The notes: generated by a model from the letters alone, not told the origin. DNA of 64,000 bases from Thalassotalea hakodatensis (GCF_030295995.1 NZ_AP027365.1:1892066-1956065); one strand, 5' to 3'; shown: positions 37,811 to 48,574, counted from the stretch's first letter. Made by a program: numbers and translations.

Positions 37811-40198
37811 TTATTTCACTTTTAATAATCGTAACGAATTAGTGATGACCAGTATTGAACTTAATGACATACCGATCACCGCCATGTATGGTGTAATATA
37901 CCCACATACTGCTAATGGTAATACAATCGCGTTATACCCGAAAGCCCATCCATAGTTTTGCCAAATAATATGCTTGGTTTTTAACGCGACTTTTCGTAGT
38001 AAATTAATTGACGTTAAACGATTGTTTAGCAAAATAACATCAGCACCACTTTTCGCAATTTCAGTGCCGCTACCCATGGCGATTGATACATGTGCAGCAC
38101 CAAATACAGGGGTGTCATTAATACCATCACCTACCATAGCAATAGTATTTTTATGCTGCATTGCTTTTAACGTGTGCATTTTCTCAGTCGCTGTTAATTG
38201 GCTATGTACATAATCTAATTGAAGTCTTTGTTGTACTTTTTCACAGCCAGAAGCGTTATCACCAGAAAGCATGATAGTGTTAATGTGTTGAGCTTTAAGT
38301 GTGTGAATAACACTTTCTGCTTCGTCCCTGATATTATCGATTAATGCAATGGCTGCAATGGGTTGGTTATTTATCGAAACTATACAGCTAAAAGTTGATA
38401 AAGCATGTGGAACATCTGCGGAGAAAATCCAACTGGGTTTACCAATTTTAACATCTTTACCGTCAATAACTCCTGAAATACCACTGCCAGCATCTATGCT
38501 TATTTGTTCGCTGGTTATGCTAAAGTCTCGAAAGCGAGTAAAAGCTTTTGCAATAGGGTGCTCGGAATGCGATTCTAAGTTTGCAGCGTAAGCAAGAACC
38601 ATCTCTTTACTATAGCTGTTGTCTAATATTTGTATATTTGCAATATTAAAGTCGCCGGTTGTTAACGTGCCGGTTTTATCAAAAGCAATAGTGTTGATCT
38701 CGGGTATCGTTTCCATGACATGTGAAGACTTAATCATAATACCTGAACGATTTAATCGAGTTGTCCCGCATGTTAATGCAGTTGGGGTAGCTAGTGATAA
38801 TGCACAAGGACAAGTGGCTACTAATACCGATAAGGTAATCCAAAACGCTTCGGACGGCATATGTTGTTGCCAATATATAGCAGTGCCAATTGCGGTGAGT
38901 AATATCACCGCGACAAAATATTGTGCAATTTTATCTGATAGTTGTGCAATTTTGGGTTTATGAGCTTGGGATGCTTCACTGACCCTAATTAACTGACTTA
39001 AAAAGGATGAACTTCCTGCTTGTTTTACTTCAACGAGTAAGTTGCCATCGCCGTTAATAGTGCCAGCAAAAACAGTATCGCCCACGCTTTTGTCAACGGG
39101 GAGTTGTTCACCAGAAAGCATTGCCTCATTGATTGGACTATTACCTTGAGTGATAACGCCATCAGCAGGGATCACCTCACCAGGTTTTACAATCACAATA
39201 TCTTTCGGCAATAGTTTGCGAGCAACAACATATTGTTCTTGATTATTGACTGATTTAGTTGCGGTCATTGGCATTAACTTTAATAGATTAGCAGAAACCT
39301 CTGCAGCTCTATTACGTGCTCTAAACTCTAAAAATTTACCAATGAGCAATAAAAAGGTAAACATTGAGACTGACTCAAAATAGACTTCACCCGTTTGGTA
39401 AATGGTCGCCCATGCGCTGGCAATAAAAGCCAATATAATGGCAATGGAAACGGGTACATCCATGGAAAGACGCTTTGCTTTTAAGGCATTGTAAGCGCCG
39501 ATATAAAAGATAAAGGCACCATAAGTAACAATGGGCACAGTAAGCACTAAGCTGGCATATCTAAGATAAACCACAAAATGCTCTGCCATATCGCTAAAGG
39601 CCCCAAAATATAAGCCGACAGCAATCATCATTACTTGCATCATTAAGATACCAGAAATACCTAATCGTTTAATAAACGCTTTACTTTGAATTTGATTGGC
39701 TTGTTCAGCATCACTCGCTTTAAAAGGTAGGGCTTGATAGCCAATCTTTTCAATAGCGATTAAAATTTCACTAAGCTTAATATCGCTATGATGCCAACGA
39801 ATGGTAGCGCGTTGAGTTGTCGCATTAACATTGATATTTACCACGCCGGGTAATTGATTAATCTGCATCTCAATCAACCAAGCGCAGGCTGCGCAGTTTA
39901 TTCCCTCAACGGTTAAAATAGCTTCTTTGCACTGGCCGTCTTGATATATAAATTCGCTTTGTAAGCTTTCTTCATCAAGCAAAGTGCGCTTTTTAAGTTG
40001 TTCTGGAATAAGTGCTTCGCCCTTGGGGGCTGACTCTGTTCTAAAACGGTAATAATCTGTTAAATTATTATCAACAATAGTTTGTGCGACAGCTTCACAA
40101 CCAACACAACACATTGGCTGTGGCTTATTATCTATCGTAACAACCAGCGATAAACCTTTTGGAATAGGTTCACCGCAGTGAAAACAAGAAGTGTGCAT
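37811..40198 (-). CDS. ccoI: Copper-translocating P-type ATPase CcoI/FixI
   Basis: 795 residues, P1B-type pump delivering copper for cbb3 oxidase assembly. N-terminal Cys-rich region (CFHCGEPIP, CCVGC), a heavy-metal domain with GINCAACAWLIE (about residues 98-109), eight predicted helices, CPC motif in VATCPCALSLATPTAL, phosphorylation site DKTGTLTTGD and hinge GDGINDTP. SEHPIA is the nucleotide-binding HP locus. Co-transcribed with ccoH (3-base gap) and ccoS. Confidence 0.96.
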   Translation of the reverse strand: MHTSCFHCGEPIPKGLSLVVTIDNKPQPMCCVGCEAVAQTIVDNNLTDYYRFRTESAPKGEALIPEQLKKRTLLDEESLQSEFIYQDGQCKEAILTVEGINCAACAWLIEMQINQLPGVVNINVNATTQRATIRWHHSDIKLSEILIAIEKIGYQALPFKASDAEQANQIQSKAFIKRLGISGILMMQVMMIAVGLYFGAFSDMAEHFVVYLRYASLVLTVPIVTYGAFIFYIGAYNALKAKRLSMDVPVSIAIILAFIASAWATIYQTGEVYFESVSMFTFLLLIGKFLEFRARNRAAEVSANLLKLMPMTATKSVNNQEQYVVARKLLPKDIVIVKPGEVIPADGVITQGNSPINEAMLSGEQLPVDKSVGDTVFAGTINGDGNLLVEVKQAGSSSFLSQLIRVSEASQAHKPKIAQLSDKIAQYFVAVILLTAIGTAIYWQQHMPSEAFWITLSVLVATCPCALSLATPTALTCGTTRLNRSGIMIKSSHVMETIPEINTIAFDKTGTLTTGDFNIANIQILDNSYSKEMVLAYAANLESHSEHPIAKAFTRFRDFSITSEQISIDAGSGISGVIDGKDVKIGKPSWIFSADVPHALSTFSCIVSINNQPIAAIALIDNIRDEAESVIHTLKAQHINTIMLSGDNASGCEKVQQRLQLDYVHSQLTATEKMHTLKAMQHKNTIAMVGDGINDTPVFGAAHVSIAMGSGTEIAKSGADVILLNNRLTSINLLRKVALKTKHIIWQNYGWAFGYNAIVLPLAVCGYITPYMAVIGMSLSSILVITNSLRLLKVK

Positions 40199-40201
40199 AG
40201 C

Positions 40202-40696
40202 TTAATGAGCTTCAATAGCCTTAGGTGTTATCTCGATAAAATCAGATTGGGGTAAGGTAATAACGTTTTGGATCTTCCAATGTTCTTCAAAAGGCGCAAT
40301 AGTAACTCGCCATTTTCCTTTAACTTCTTGTTCAATATATTGTCTGAAATGACCTGAAGCATCAGGTGTTAAGGCGAAATAAAAGTCTTTGTCTTTCAAC
40401 GTTGGGTGGTAAAAATTAACGTTAAGTAACGGAAATTCTGTATCTATCCCCGTTGGTTTAATGACGAGTACTTGGTTATCAAGTTTTAAATCAAACTTCA
40501 TTCCCAGTTTTTGTGCGAGCTTTATTTTAGATATTTCTAAGTTAATAGCCTTACCTTTTTTATAATAATCGCCTACCACTAAAGGGTCAGGATCAGTATT
40601 GGCAATAATAACTGTGGTAATACCTGCAACAACAGCAGAGAACGGAAGAAAAAATACGAGCCAAGCCCAAGGCTCTTTGTACCAAGGTGTTTTCAT
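40202..40696 (-). CDS. ccoH: FixH/CcoH family protein
   Basis: 164 residues from ATG 40696; the family-like start is MKTPWYKEPWAWLVFFLP. One membrane helix (about 10-30) is followed by NTDPDPLVVGDYYKKGKAIN, the FixH signature, and a periplasmic beta-rich domain. It takes part in assembly or stability of cbb3 oxidase. The structural genes ccoNOQP are not upstream: rne comes next, separated by a terminator and a possible FNR site. Confidence 0.93.
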   Translation of the reverse strand: MKTPWYKEPWAWLVFFLPFSAVVAGITTVIIANTDPDPLVVGDYYKKGKAINLEISKIKLAQKLGMKFDLKLDNQVLVIKPTGIDTEFPLLNVNFYHPTLKDKDFYFALTPDASGHFRQYIEQEVKGKWRVTIAPFEEHWKIQNVITLPQSDFIEITPKAIEAH

Positions 40697-40775
40697 GAAG
40701 TAATATTGGTTACTAAATAATGGCAACTATTATACTGACTTTACGACAATGACTCTATTGAATTCACCGGATTTA

Positions 40776-40789
40776 TTACTTTAGATCAA
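40776..40789 (-). promoter_or_regulatory. Putative FNR box of ccoHIS operon
   Basis: TTACTTTAGATCAA on the plus strand (TTGATCTAAAGTAA on minus) matches 8 of 10 fixed bases of the FNR consensus with one perfect half-site, about 80 bases before the ccoH start. FNR is encoded at the end of the same gene block. Confidence 0.45.
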
Positions 40790-40831
40790 ACTCAATGCGC
40801 AAAAGAAGTTTTAATATGGAATTTATTATGA

Positions 40832-40858
40832 AAAAGGTCAGCTATGAGCTGACCTTTT
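40832..40858 (-). terminator. Terminator of rne
   Basis: A perfect 12-bp stem aaaaggtcagct/agctgacctttt with ATG loop. On the minus strand it ends in a T run. Confidence 0.8.
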
Positions 40859-40881
40859 ATGCATAAATTGACTCGGGAAAC

Positions 40882-43839
40882 CTAAGGTTTAACCGGGCCT
40901 GATTGACTTGTACTAGTAGCATGCTTGCGTAGAGCTGTTTTACCTGAGCTGTTAACTTTTACGCGTTCTTCAATAGTTGCCGATGCAGTTGGTAATTCAC
41001 CAGTTTCATGGATAGTTGATGGTTTAAACATAGCAGCAAAAGCATGACCTTTAATTCGTGGTTTAGCTTTAGTAGAACCATTAGCTTTTTTAGCTTTAGC
41101 GGTTGCTTTAGGCTTACTTGCTGTTGGTTTTTGGTTATCCGTTACCTTTGTTTGGCTTGAATCAGCTTCTGATACTTCAGGTTTTACTGTTGTTTTTTCA
41201 ACGTCAACAGTATCAGTGTTTTGAAGTGTTTTATCGCTATTATCCGTTGCTAACGTTTTTACATCGTGGTCTAGAGTTACAGGTTCACTGTTCACTTTAG
41301 CGTGTGATGAGGTAGGTTGTTCCACTTTTTCAGGTTTATTATCAAGAGTTTCAGATTCAGTGGTTGCTTCTGGTGCTGACTTTACCGTTTCAACAGAAGC
41401 GTTCGTGCTAGCTGTTTCTTCTACATTATTTTGTTCATCAACAACAGTTTCAGCTTTTACTGTTTCTTGGCTGACAGTGTTTTCTTTTGCTGAAGCGTGT
41501 TCTAAAGGTAAATCTTGTTGAACTTCAACAGATTGAGCTTCTTGAGCGATAGCTTCAGGATAACGTGCTTCTACTGGGTCTAATGTTGCTTTAGTATTTT
41601 GTTGCTCTTCATTAGTATTTTGACGTCTGCGTTGTCCATGCGAGCGCAAGTGTCTCGGTGAACGTCTATTTCTAGTGCGTTCTTCCTTACCTTTTTTATT
41701 GCTGGCGTCTTCTGATGTTGTTTCAACGACTGCTGCTAATGCTTTTGAGTCTTTAACGTCAGCATTTTTAGTGTTAACCGTATTATTTTGAACGTCTTCA
41801 ACTTTTTTAGCCGGTTGCTTTTTAATCGGTTGTTTATCTTCGTTAGCCGTATTGTTTTGATCAGCAATACGTACTTTTTTACGAACGTTTCGACGTTGTC
41901 TTTTCTCAGCAATTTTTTCCTCTTTGGGCTTAGTGTGCTTCGGCTGTTGAGGTTTTTTATGTTGCTTATTTACTTTGTCGCTTTGTTCAACATTTGGTTT
42001 TTCATTACGTTTATCTGGGCGTCGCTCATGGTTGCGCTTATTGCGTTGGTTTCTATTTCTCTGACCGCCTCGACGCTCGTAATCACGTTTACCATTTTTA
42101 TGCTGTGGTTTTTTAGGCTCTTCTTTTTTTGTTTCTTCGGTAGAAAACAATGAAGATAACCATTTGCCAATTGCGGCAAATAAACTTGGTTGGTTTTTAA
42201 CTTCTGGTGCCGCTTTAGTTTGGCTAACAGGAGCTTGTTTAGGTGCAGATATACCTTGCAATAATGGCTCATCTTTTTGCGCAGCTTTTTTATCAAATTT
42301 CGGCATAACCGCTAATTCTGGTTTCGCTTCAATCACCGGTGTTTGATAACTTGCTTCCGCAATAGATTCATCTTTTCTAACGCGAATAACTTCGTATTGC
42401 GGCGTTACTAAGTTCGGATTAGGGATAATTAACACATGTACGCTATGATGCTTTTCAATGTGCATTACCGAACGACGCTTTTCATTCAATAAGTACGTAG
42501 CAACGGGCACAGGAACTTGTGCTTGTACCTGTTGAGTATTATCTTTTATGGCTTCTTCTTCCATCAAACGTAATACTGATAAGGCTAGCGATTCTACGCC
42601 ACGCACATGGCCAGTACCATTACAACGAGGACATACGCCTTGACTGGTTTCACCAATTGATGGACGTAAACGTTGTCTTGACATTTCAAGAAGACCAAAA
42701 CGCGAGATTCTACCAAGTTGAATACGCGCTCTATCAGCTTTGACAGCATCGCGCATACGGTTTTCAACTTCACGTTGATGGCGTACAGGGGTCATATCGA
42801 TAAAGTCGATAACGACTAAACCACCTAAATCACGTAAACGTAGCTGACGTGCTATTTCATCTGCAGCTTCTAAGTTAGTATTGAATGCAGTTTCTTCAAT
42901 ATCTCCACCTTTGGTAGCACGAGCAGAGTTAATGTCGATAGAAGTCATGGCTTCGGTTGGATCAATAACGATTGAACCACCAGATGGTAACCTTACTTCA
43001 CGTTGAAATGCAGATTCGATTTGGGTTTCTATTTGGTAATGCGTAAATAACGGTACATCATTGGTGTATAACTTAACTTTACTCATAAAGTCAGGTCGTA
43101 CAACTTCAATGTGACTACGTACACTTTCAAATATCTTAGGGCGGTCAATTAGTATTTCACCGATGTCGCGACGTAAATAATCACGAATAGCGCGTAAAAT
43201 AACATTTGATTCTTGATGAATTAGAAAGGGAGCAGGGCGTGACTCTGCAGCTGTTTCAATAGCACTCCAATGGTGTAAAAGTACACTCAAGTCCCATTCA
43301 AGTTCTTCATAGTCTTTGCCAACACCAGCGGTACGAACAATTAATCCCATACCTTTAGGTAGGTTTAATTTACTTAACGAAGCTTTTAAATCTGAACGTT
43401 CGTCACCTTCGATACGGCGAGAAATGCCGCCTGCTCTCGGGTTATTTGGCATTAATACTAAATAACTACCGGCTAAAGAAATAAACGTAGTTAAGGCTGC
43501 GCCTTTTTGACCTCGCTCTTCTTTATCAATTTGTACGATGACCTCTTGGCCTTCGGTAAGTACGTCTTTTATATTAGGACGTCCTTGAAAGGTATAACCG
43601 CTAGGGAAGTATTCGCGAGCAATTTCTTTCATCGGTAAAAAGCCGTGACGCTCAGCACCGTAATCAACAAATGCAGCTTCTAATGAAGGTTCAATACGCG
43701 TGATTTTTGCTTTATAGATATTGGCTTTTTTTTGCTCATGACCTGGACTTTCGATATCCAAATCATATAGTTGTTGACCATCAACTAGCGCTACACGCAA
43801 TTCTTCCGATTGTGTAGCGTTGATTAACATTCTTTTCAT
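40882..43839 (-). CDS. rne: Ribonuclease E
   Basis: 985 residues. Endonuclease and degradosome scaffold. The catalytic half (1-about 510) has the S1 domain (near 35-120), 5' sensor, DNase-I-like subdomain with [21 protein letters not shown] and [13 protein letters not shown] carrying the metal Asp pair, and Zn-link [12 protein letters not shown] (about 400). The C-terminal half is disordered: arginine-rich RNA-binding stretches ([40 protein letters not shown]), a long acidic Val/Thr/Glu region, and a basic end with [12 protein letters not shown] that may bind a partner. The start MKRMLINAT is the family start. The 5' leader looks structured. Confidence 0.97.
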   Translation of the reverse strand: MKRMLINATQSEELRVALVDGQQLYDLDIESPGHEQKKANIYKAKITRIEPSLEAAFVDYGAERHGFLPMKEIAREYFPSGYTFQGRPNIKDVLTEGQEVIVQIDKEERGQKGAALTTFISLAGSYLVLMPNNPRAGGISRRIEGDERSDLKASLSKLNLPKGMGLIVRTAGVGKDYEELEWDLSVLLHHWSAIETAAESRPAPFLIHQESNVILRAIRDYLRRDIGEILIDRPKIFESVRSHIEVVRPDFMSKVKLYTNDVPLFTHYQIETQIESAFQREVRLPSGGSIVIDPTEAMTSIDINSARATKGGDIEETAFNTNLEAADEIARQLRLRDLGGLVVIDFIDMTPVRHQREVENRMRDAVKADRARIQLGRISRFGLLEMSRQRLRPSIGETSQGVCPRCNGTGHVRGVESLALSVLRLMEEEAIKDNTQQVQAQVPVPVATYLLNEKRRSVMHIEKHHSVHVLIIPNPNLVTPQYEVIRVRKDESIAEASYQTPVIEAKPELAVMPKFDKKAAQKDEPLLQGISAPKQAPVSQTKAAPEVKNQPSLFAAIGKWLSSLFSTEETKKEEPKKPQHKNGKRDYERRGGQRNRNQRNKRNHERRPDKRNEKPNVEQSDKVNKQHKKPQQPKHTKPKEEKIAEKRQRRNVRKKVRIADQNNTANEDKQPIKKQPAKKVEDVQNNTVNTKNADVKDSKALAAVVETTSEDASNKKGKEERTRNRRSPRHLRSHGQRRRQNTNEEQQNTKATLDPVEARYPEAIAQEAQSVEVQQDLPLEHASAKENTVSQETVKAETVVDEQNNVEETASTNASVETVKSAPEATTESETLDNKPEKVEQPTSSHAKVNSEPVTLDHDVKTLATDNSDKTLQNTDTVDVEKTTVKPEVSEADSSQTKVTDNQKPTASKPKATAKAKKANGSTKAKPRIKGHAFAAMFKPSTIHETGELPTASATIEERVKVNSSGKTALRKHATSTSQSGPVKP

Positions 43840-44415
43840 AGTTTCTGTGACTCATAAATTAGTCACAGCACACCATTTGCTTAGTACACAAAGCAATCTA
43901 TCGCTTTTGTAACAGCTGCTTGTCAGCCTCTCGGGTGTCAATCTTACTATGCCATTTTTTACATAGTAAGCTGTTAATTTAATCCTGATTGTTGCTCAGA
44001 GATGCATAATAATAAAGCATCACTGAAAAATTTGTCTTTATGCGCTCAGCATGTGTGCTGTGCTCAGTTATATCGCTAGTTAACCTTTATTTCTTCAGGT
44101 GTCATGTATATTCGAGAATATAGCGATAATAACAATTGTTTAATGATTGCAATTTGCTCTGGACATTTATATTTGCATGTTGACAGTATTTTCAAGTCAA
44201 TCGTTACAAAGAGCTGTTCAATTAATAATTCATTTTTTTGATTATTAAGGTAGCTTTTCAATGCCTCTTACGATTCGCTAAAAGCAAGTTTTTTGCATGT
44301 TGCATGTTAAAATATAGCGCAACTTTTCTATTATCCCACTTTTTATTAGAAAAAGGCAATTAAATCGTCAGTTTATTTACGCGATTTTCATATATTTTGT
44401 GATAAACTGCGCGCC
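43840..44415 (-). promoter_or_regulatory. rne 5' leader with stem-loops; divergent rne/rluC promoter region
   Basis: 576 bases without a convincing gene. On the rne side three hairpins stand out: tgtgact/agtcaca (43846-43867) just before the start codon, cttactatg/catagtaag (43943-43970), and an imperfect cag-gatgc/gcatc-ctg (43998-44025). In E. coli the rne leader is about 360 nt, forms hairpins and mediates autoregulation by RNase E; a similar role is inferred here. A 61-codon frame at 44076-44261 shows no family or ribosome-site support. Confidence 0.5.
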
Positions 44416-45378
44416 ATGAACGATACAACAAAACCTCAAGTTCGATTTATTACTGTTGATGGTGAAGATGCAGGACAAAGAATCGACAATTTTTTATTGA
44501 AAACCCTTAAAGGGGTTCCTAAAAGCATGATCTATCGCCTTTTACGAAAAGGTGAAATTCGTGTAAACAAGAAACGTACTAAGCCTGATTATAAATTGAA
44601 AGACGAGGATATACTGCGTATAGCGCCTATTCGCGTTTCAGAAAAGTCAGCGCCTGTTTCAACGCAACTTAATGTTGTGGCTAACCTCGAAAAACAAATT
44701 TTATTTGAAGATGATCGGTTAATCGTGATTAATAAGCCATCAGGTATGGCCGTTCACGGTGGCAGTGGCGTAAACTTTGGATTAATCGAAGCATTAAGAG
44801 CGTTACGTCCAGATGCTCGCATGCTTGAGCTTGTTCATCGTTTAGATCGTGATACATCTGGTTGTCTTGTGGTGGCTAAAAAACGTTCGGCACTTAGAAA
44901 TCTTCATGAACAGCTTCGTAATAAAAAAGTTCAGAAGTTTTACCATGCATTAGTGAAAGGGCGTTGGTCAGCAAAAATAACTCGTGTTACAGAAGGTTTA
45001 AAGAAAAACGACTTAAAATCCGGTGAACGCATTGTTGTGGTTGATAACATTAACGGTAAAGAATCTGAAACACGTTTTAAAGTGATTCAGCATTATAAAG
45101 ATGCAACACTGGTTCGTGCATTTCCGGTGACCGGTAGAACACATCAAATTCGTGTGCATTGTCAAACTAAAGGACACCCGATTGCGTGTGATGCTAAATA
45201 TGGGCACCCTGAGTTTGATGCTCAAATGAGAGCGCATGGATTAGATCGTTTATTTTTACATGCTGCAAGTATTGAATTTACGCATCCGTTAACGGAAAAA
45301 CGTATTAAAGTAGAAGCGCCACTAGCACCATCGCTTGATGCATTACTATCAAAGTTAACTGTCGCCAAAACGTCATGA
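44416..45378 (+). CDS. rluC: 23S rRNA pseudouridine synthase RluC
   Basis: 320 residues. Makes pseudouridine in 23S rRNA (positions 955, 2504, 2580 in E. coli). N-terminal S4 domain (about 18-75, with RIDNFLLKTLKGVPKSMIYRLLRKGEIRVN), then the RluA-type catalytic domain with HRLDRDTSG holding the catalytic Asp (about 145). Divergent from rne, as in many gammaproteobacteria. Overlaps the next gene by four bases (ATGA). Confidence 0.97.
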   Translation: MNDTTKPQVRFITVDGEDAGQRIDNFLLKTLKGVPKSMIYRLLRKGEIRVNKKRTKPDYKLKDEDILRIAPIRVSEKSAPVSTQLNVVANLEKQILFEDDRLIVINKPSGMAVHGGSGVNFGLIEALRALRPDARMLELVHRLDRDTSGCLVVAKKRSALRNLHEQLRNKKVQKFYHALVKGRWSAKITRVTEGLKKNDLKSGERIVVVDNINGKESETRFKVIQHYKDATLVRAFPVTGRTHQIRVHCQTKGHPIACDAKYGHPEFDAQMRAHGLDRLFLHAASIEFTHPLTEKRIKVEAPLAPSLDALLSKLTVAKTS

Positions 45379-46022
45379 AAGATTACCAATTAATTATATT
45401 TGATTGGGACGGCACGTTAATGGATTCTATCGCGCGGATAGTTTCATCAATCCGTGCACTTGCTCAAGTTAACGAACTGATAATACCCAATGAAAGCGCG
45501 ATAAAAGGCATTATTGGCTTGAGCTTAGAAGAGGCTATAGTGACATTATTTCCAACGGCGAATGGTGCAACGATTGAGCAACTTAAAACGGGTTATAAAA
45601 AACATTACATTGAATTAGATCCAACGCCTACGCCTTTATATTCAAATGCTGAGCAATTACTCACCGCGTTAACTCAACAAGGTAAAATGTTAGCTGTTGC
45701 AACGGGAAAAGCCAAGACCGGCTTACAGCGAGTGATGCGTGAAACTAATTTGACTCGCTTTTTTAACCACGTAAGGTGTGGTTGCGAATGTCACTCGAAA
45801 CCACATCCTCAAATGTTAGAACAATTATTAGTTGAATGTAATGTGCCGCCAGAGAGTGCCGTCATGATAGGGGATTCCATGCTTGACATGGAAATGGCGA
45901 AACGTGCAGGGGTTGATAGTATTGGTATTACCCATGGGGTGCATAACCAAGAGCAGTTAAGTATGTTTCAGCCAAAAGCGATCGTGGGTTCTTTAGTCGA
46001 GCTACAATCGTTGTTGAGGTAA
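45375..46022 (+). CDS. HAD-family phosphatase (phosphoglycolate-phosphatase-like)
   Basis: 215 residues. HAD motif I DWDGTLMDS (Asp nucleophile at residue 10), motif II in AVATGKA, and motif III/IV IGDSMLDMEMAKRAG. The cap domain is helical (about 18-80), subfamily IA. Translationally coupled to rluC, the same pairing as in E. coli relatives and shewanellae. Substrate unknown; small phosphoesters such as phosphoglycolate are typical. Confidence 0.92.
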   Translation: MKDYQLIIFDWDGTLMDSIARIVSSIRALAQVNELIIPNESAIKGIIGLSLEEAIVTLFPTANGATIEQLKTGYKKHYIELDPTPTPLYSNAEQLLTALTQQGKMLAVATGKAKTGLQRVMRETNLTRFFNHVRCGCECHSKPHPQMLEQLLVECNVPPESAVMIGDSMLDMEMAKRAGVDSIGITHGVHNQEQLSMFQPKAIVGSLVELQSLLR

Positions 46023-46033
46023 GTCACAAACGT

Positions 46034-46059
46034 AAAAAAGCACCCGAAGGTGCTTTTTT
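46034..46059. terminator. Bidirectional terminator rluC-HAD / mltD
   Basis: A perfect stem aaaaaagcacc-cgaa-ggtgctttttt between convergent genes. Confidence 0.9.
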
Positions 46060-46062
46060 CTT

Positions 46063-47694
46063 TTAAATAGCTTTGGTGATATCGATAGCAAGCTTTAACT
46101 TTTGACCTGGTTGCAAATACTTTTTACGGCTTAAGTTATTCCAACGTTCAATTTCTTTAATGGTTACATTAAACTTGTTGGCGATTCGTGCAAAGGAGTC
46201 GCCTTTTCTTACCCGATACGTGATATTCCTCACAATAGCGTCACTTGAAGGTGTGGCAGCTGTAGTTACTTTTGATTTACGCCAAACAACTAATTTTTGC
46301 CCTATTCTGAGAGCGTCTCGTGGTGCCATACCATTCCATGCTGCAAGCTTACGGTAATTTACACCATACGCTCGGCTTAAGTCCCAGAAGGTGTCTCCTG
46401 ATTTAACAATATGTGTTAACTTCTCTGAACCTCGGGGATAGTTTTGTTTTTTTGCGAGTCGTTGTTCACTTGATAAAATATATTTATCTAGAGATTTTGC
46501 GGCTACTGGGATTAAAAGGTGTTTACCTTCACGGATTTGTGTGCCTCGAATGTTATTAACTTGCTTGATCACGCCAATATCCGTGTTAAAACGGTTTGCA
46601 ATGATACCAAGACTGTCACCTCGCTTTATTTTATAGCGCTGCCAAGCTAATCGCTCTTTTTTGGATAATTTATTTAACCCTGATTTAAAAGCAGATACCT
46701 TGTTATCAGGTAATACTAAATAATGTGGGCCTTTAGGATCTGTTGCCCAACGGTTAAACCCTGGGTTTAAATGTTGAAGCTCTTTTAATGTTAAATTAGC
46801 TAATTCTGCGGCTTTTGCTAAGTCAAGTTGTGAACCGATATCCACTACTGATATAACCGGTTTATCGGCAATTTTATAAAGGGATAGTTTAAACTCTTTA
46901 GGTCTTTTAACCAGATCAGCTAACGCTAATAGTTTTGGCACATAAGCCCGTGTCTCTCTGGGTAAATCGAGCGACCAAAAGTCGGTTGGTTTATTGCGTT
47001 TTTTGTTGTTTCTAATCGCACGCTGAACTCGGCCTTCACCAGAATTATATGCTGCTAAAGCATGCATCCAATTACCATCGAAGAATTTATGTAAATATTT
47101 TAAATATTTAATTGCGCCTTTTGTTGATGCAACGACATCACGTCTACCGTCGTACCACCAGTTTTGTTTCATGCCAAAACGTGTTCCCGTACCTGGGACA
47201 AATTGCCACATGCCAGAAGCTCTTCCGTGAGAATAGGCAAACGGATCGAATGCACTTTCTACAATGGGTAATAATGCGATATCCATGGGGATACCGGCTG
47301 CTTCAATCTCTTGCACAATAAAGTGCATAAATGGCTCTGCGCGCTTTGCTACTCGATCTAAATAGGCCTGATGTTTTGCGTACCAGTTTCTTTGCACAGT
47401 AACGCGTCTATTTTCGGGGACTTGAAAGACAAGTTGGTTACGAATTCTTTGCCAGATACCATCATCTAAAATGATGTTATCTTCTAAAGGAATGTCTACA
47501 TCTTCAACTGGATGAATAACATCTGCTGTTTCATCTGCTAATAGTGCATGACTAACATCTACTGGAGATGCTATCTGCTGAGCTATATGCTCAGGTATTT
47601 GATTTTTCGGCGCTTGTTTCGTGTTGTTATCACTGATCGTTTGACAACCGGTTAAAATCACGAGTGCGGAAAGAGGAAAACTTAAATACTTCAT
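46063..47694 (-). CDS. mltD: Membrane-bound lytic murein transglycosylase D
   Basis: 543 residues. Lipoprotein signal with lipobox LTGC (Cys 16). SLT domain (about 115-245) with catalytic Glu in PIVESAFDPFAYSHGRASGMWQF. Three LysM peptidoglycan-binding repeats follow: near residues 352-395 (YKIKRGDSLGIIANRFN), 428-470 (HIVKSGDTFWDLSRAYG) and 495-540 (YRVRKGDSFARIANKFN). Cleaves glycan strands at the outer membrane. Next to gloB, as in E. coli. Confidence 0.96.
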   Translation of the reverse strand: MKYLSFPLSALVILTGCQTISDNNTKQAPKNQIPEHIAQQIASPVDVSHALLADETADVIHPVEDVDIPLEDNIILDDGIWQRIRNQLVFQVPENRRVTVQRNWYAKHQAYLDRVAKRAEPFMHFIVQEIEAAGIPMDIALLPIVESAFDPFAYSHGRASGMWQFVPGTGTRFGMKQNWWYDGRRDVVASTKGAIKYLKYLHKFFDGNWMHALAAYNSGEGRVQRAIRNNKKRNKPTDFWSLDLPRETRAYVPKLLALADLVKRPKEFKLSLYKIADKPVISVVDIGSQLDLAKAAELANLTLKELQHLNPGFNRWATDPKGPHYLVLPDNKVSAFKSGLNKLSKKERLAWQRYKIKRGDSLGIIANRFNTDIGVIKQVNNIRGTQIREGKHLLIPVAAKSLDKYILSSEQRLAKKQNYPRGSEKLTHIVKSGDTFWDLSRAYGVNYRKLAAWNGMAPRDALRIGQKLVVWRKSKVTTAATPSSDAIVRNITYRVRKGDSFARIANKFNVTIKEIERWNNLSRKKYLQPGQKLKLAIDITKAI

Positions 47695-47764
47695 GAAAGC
47701 CTTTTGGTTACGTAGTTGCTGTAAGTGTCACTTATTTCAAACTGTTATTCAATATAGATTTTGT

Positions 47765-48574
47765 TTAGAAGTTATCTTTCCAAGCTCTGATCGCGGTAAA
47801 TACTGACAGTTCATCTTTATTTTGTATTTGACTATGTTCAACAGCGCTTTGTTGTACTTCTGGCTCATTGCACCGTAAAAAAGGATTTACTGCGAGTTCT
47901 TGTTTGATCGTCGAAGGAAGTGTAATTTGATTCTTTTTTCTTAATTGAACAACCTTATTATAATAATTAACCAGTGCAAGATTACTTGGTTCAATGGTGA
48001 GTGCAAAATTAACATTCGCAAGGGTATATTCGTGTGTGCAATATACTGCAGTGTTTTCTGGCAGCGTGATTAATTTGTGCAGAGAATCTAACATTTGCGC
48101 GGGTGACCCTTCAAATAATCGTCCACAACCAGCAGAAAACAACGTATCACCACAAAAAAGTTTTTTATTATCGTAATAAGCAACATGCTCAAGTGTATGG
48201 CCTGGCAAAGTCATCACAGTTAACGTTAATGAAAGTGAAGGTATTTCGATAATATCTGCATCTTCTACAAAGGTAGTTACACAAGGAATATCTTTATGTT
48301 TTGGACCAAAAATATCGATAGACCATTCTTTATTGATACAATATTGATTAAGTTCTGAAACGCCACCAACATGATCAGGATGATGGTGAGTGATAAGTAT
48401 TGCGTCCAGTTGCAAATTATTCTTTTCAATGAAATCAATGCACACACTTGCATCGCCAGGGTCAACTAAAACGACTTTTGAAAATCCTGGTACAAAGAGT
48501 GCCCATATATAATTATCTGTAAATGCTTTAATTGCGTTAACTTGTATGGATACTGGTTGTTGAAGTTGTGACAT
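47765..48574 (-). CDS. gloB: Hydroxyacylglutathione hydrolase (glyoxalase II)
   Basis: 269 residues. Metallo-beta-lactamase-fold enzyme that hydrolyses S-lactoylglutathione to lactate and glutathione in methylglyoxal detoxification. Metal motif THHHPDHVGG, further ligands in LPGHTLEHVAY, FCGDTLFSAGCGRLFEG and CTHEYTLANVNFA, the last also contacting glutathione. Divergent from the yafS-like gene and beside mltD, matching the E. coli mltD-gloB-yafS order. Confidence 0.97.
   Translation of the reverse strand: MSQLQQPVSIQVNAIKAFTDNYIWALFVPGFSKVVLVDPGDASVCIDFIEKNNLQLDAILITHHHPDHVGGVSELNQYCINKEWSIDIFGPKHKDIPCVTTFVEDADIIEIPSLSLTLTVMTLPGHTLEHVAYYDNKKLFCGDTLFSAGCGRLFEGSPAQMLDSLHKLITLPENTAVYCTHEYTLANVNFALTIEPSNLALVNYYNKVVQLRKKNQITLPSTIKQELAVNPFLRCNEPEVQQSAVEHSQIQNKDELSVFTAIRAWKDNF

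Noticed and set aside
41788-42346. Open frames opposite the RNase E C-terminal region
   Set aside because: They arise from biased codons of the low-complexity tail and have no start-site support.
44076-44261. 61-codon frame on the minus strand in the rne leader
   Set aside because: No ribosome site, no recognisable domain, and it lies in a region expected to be untranslated.
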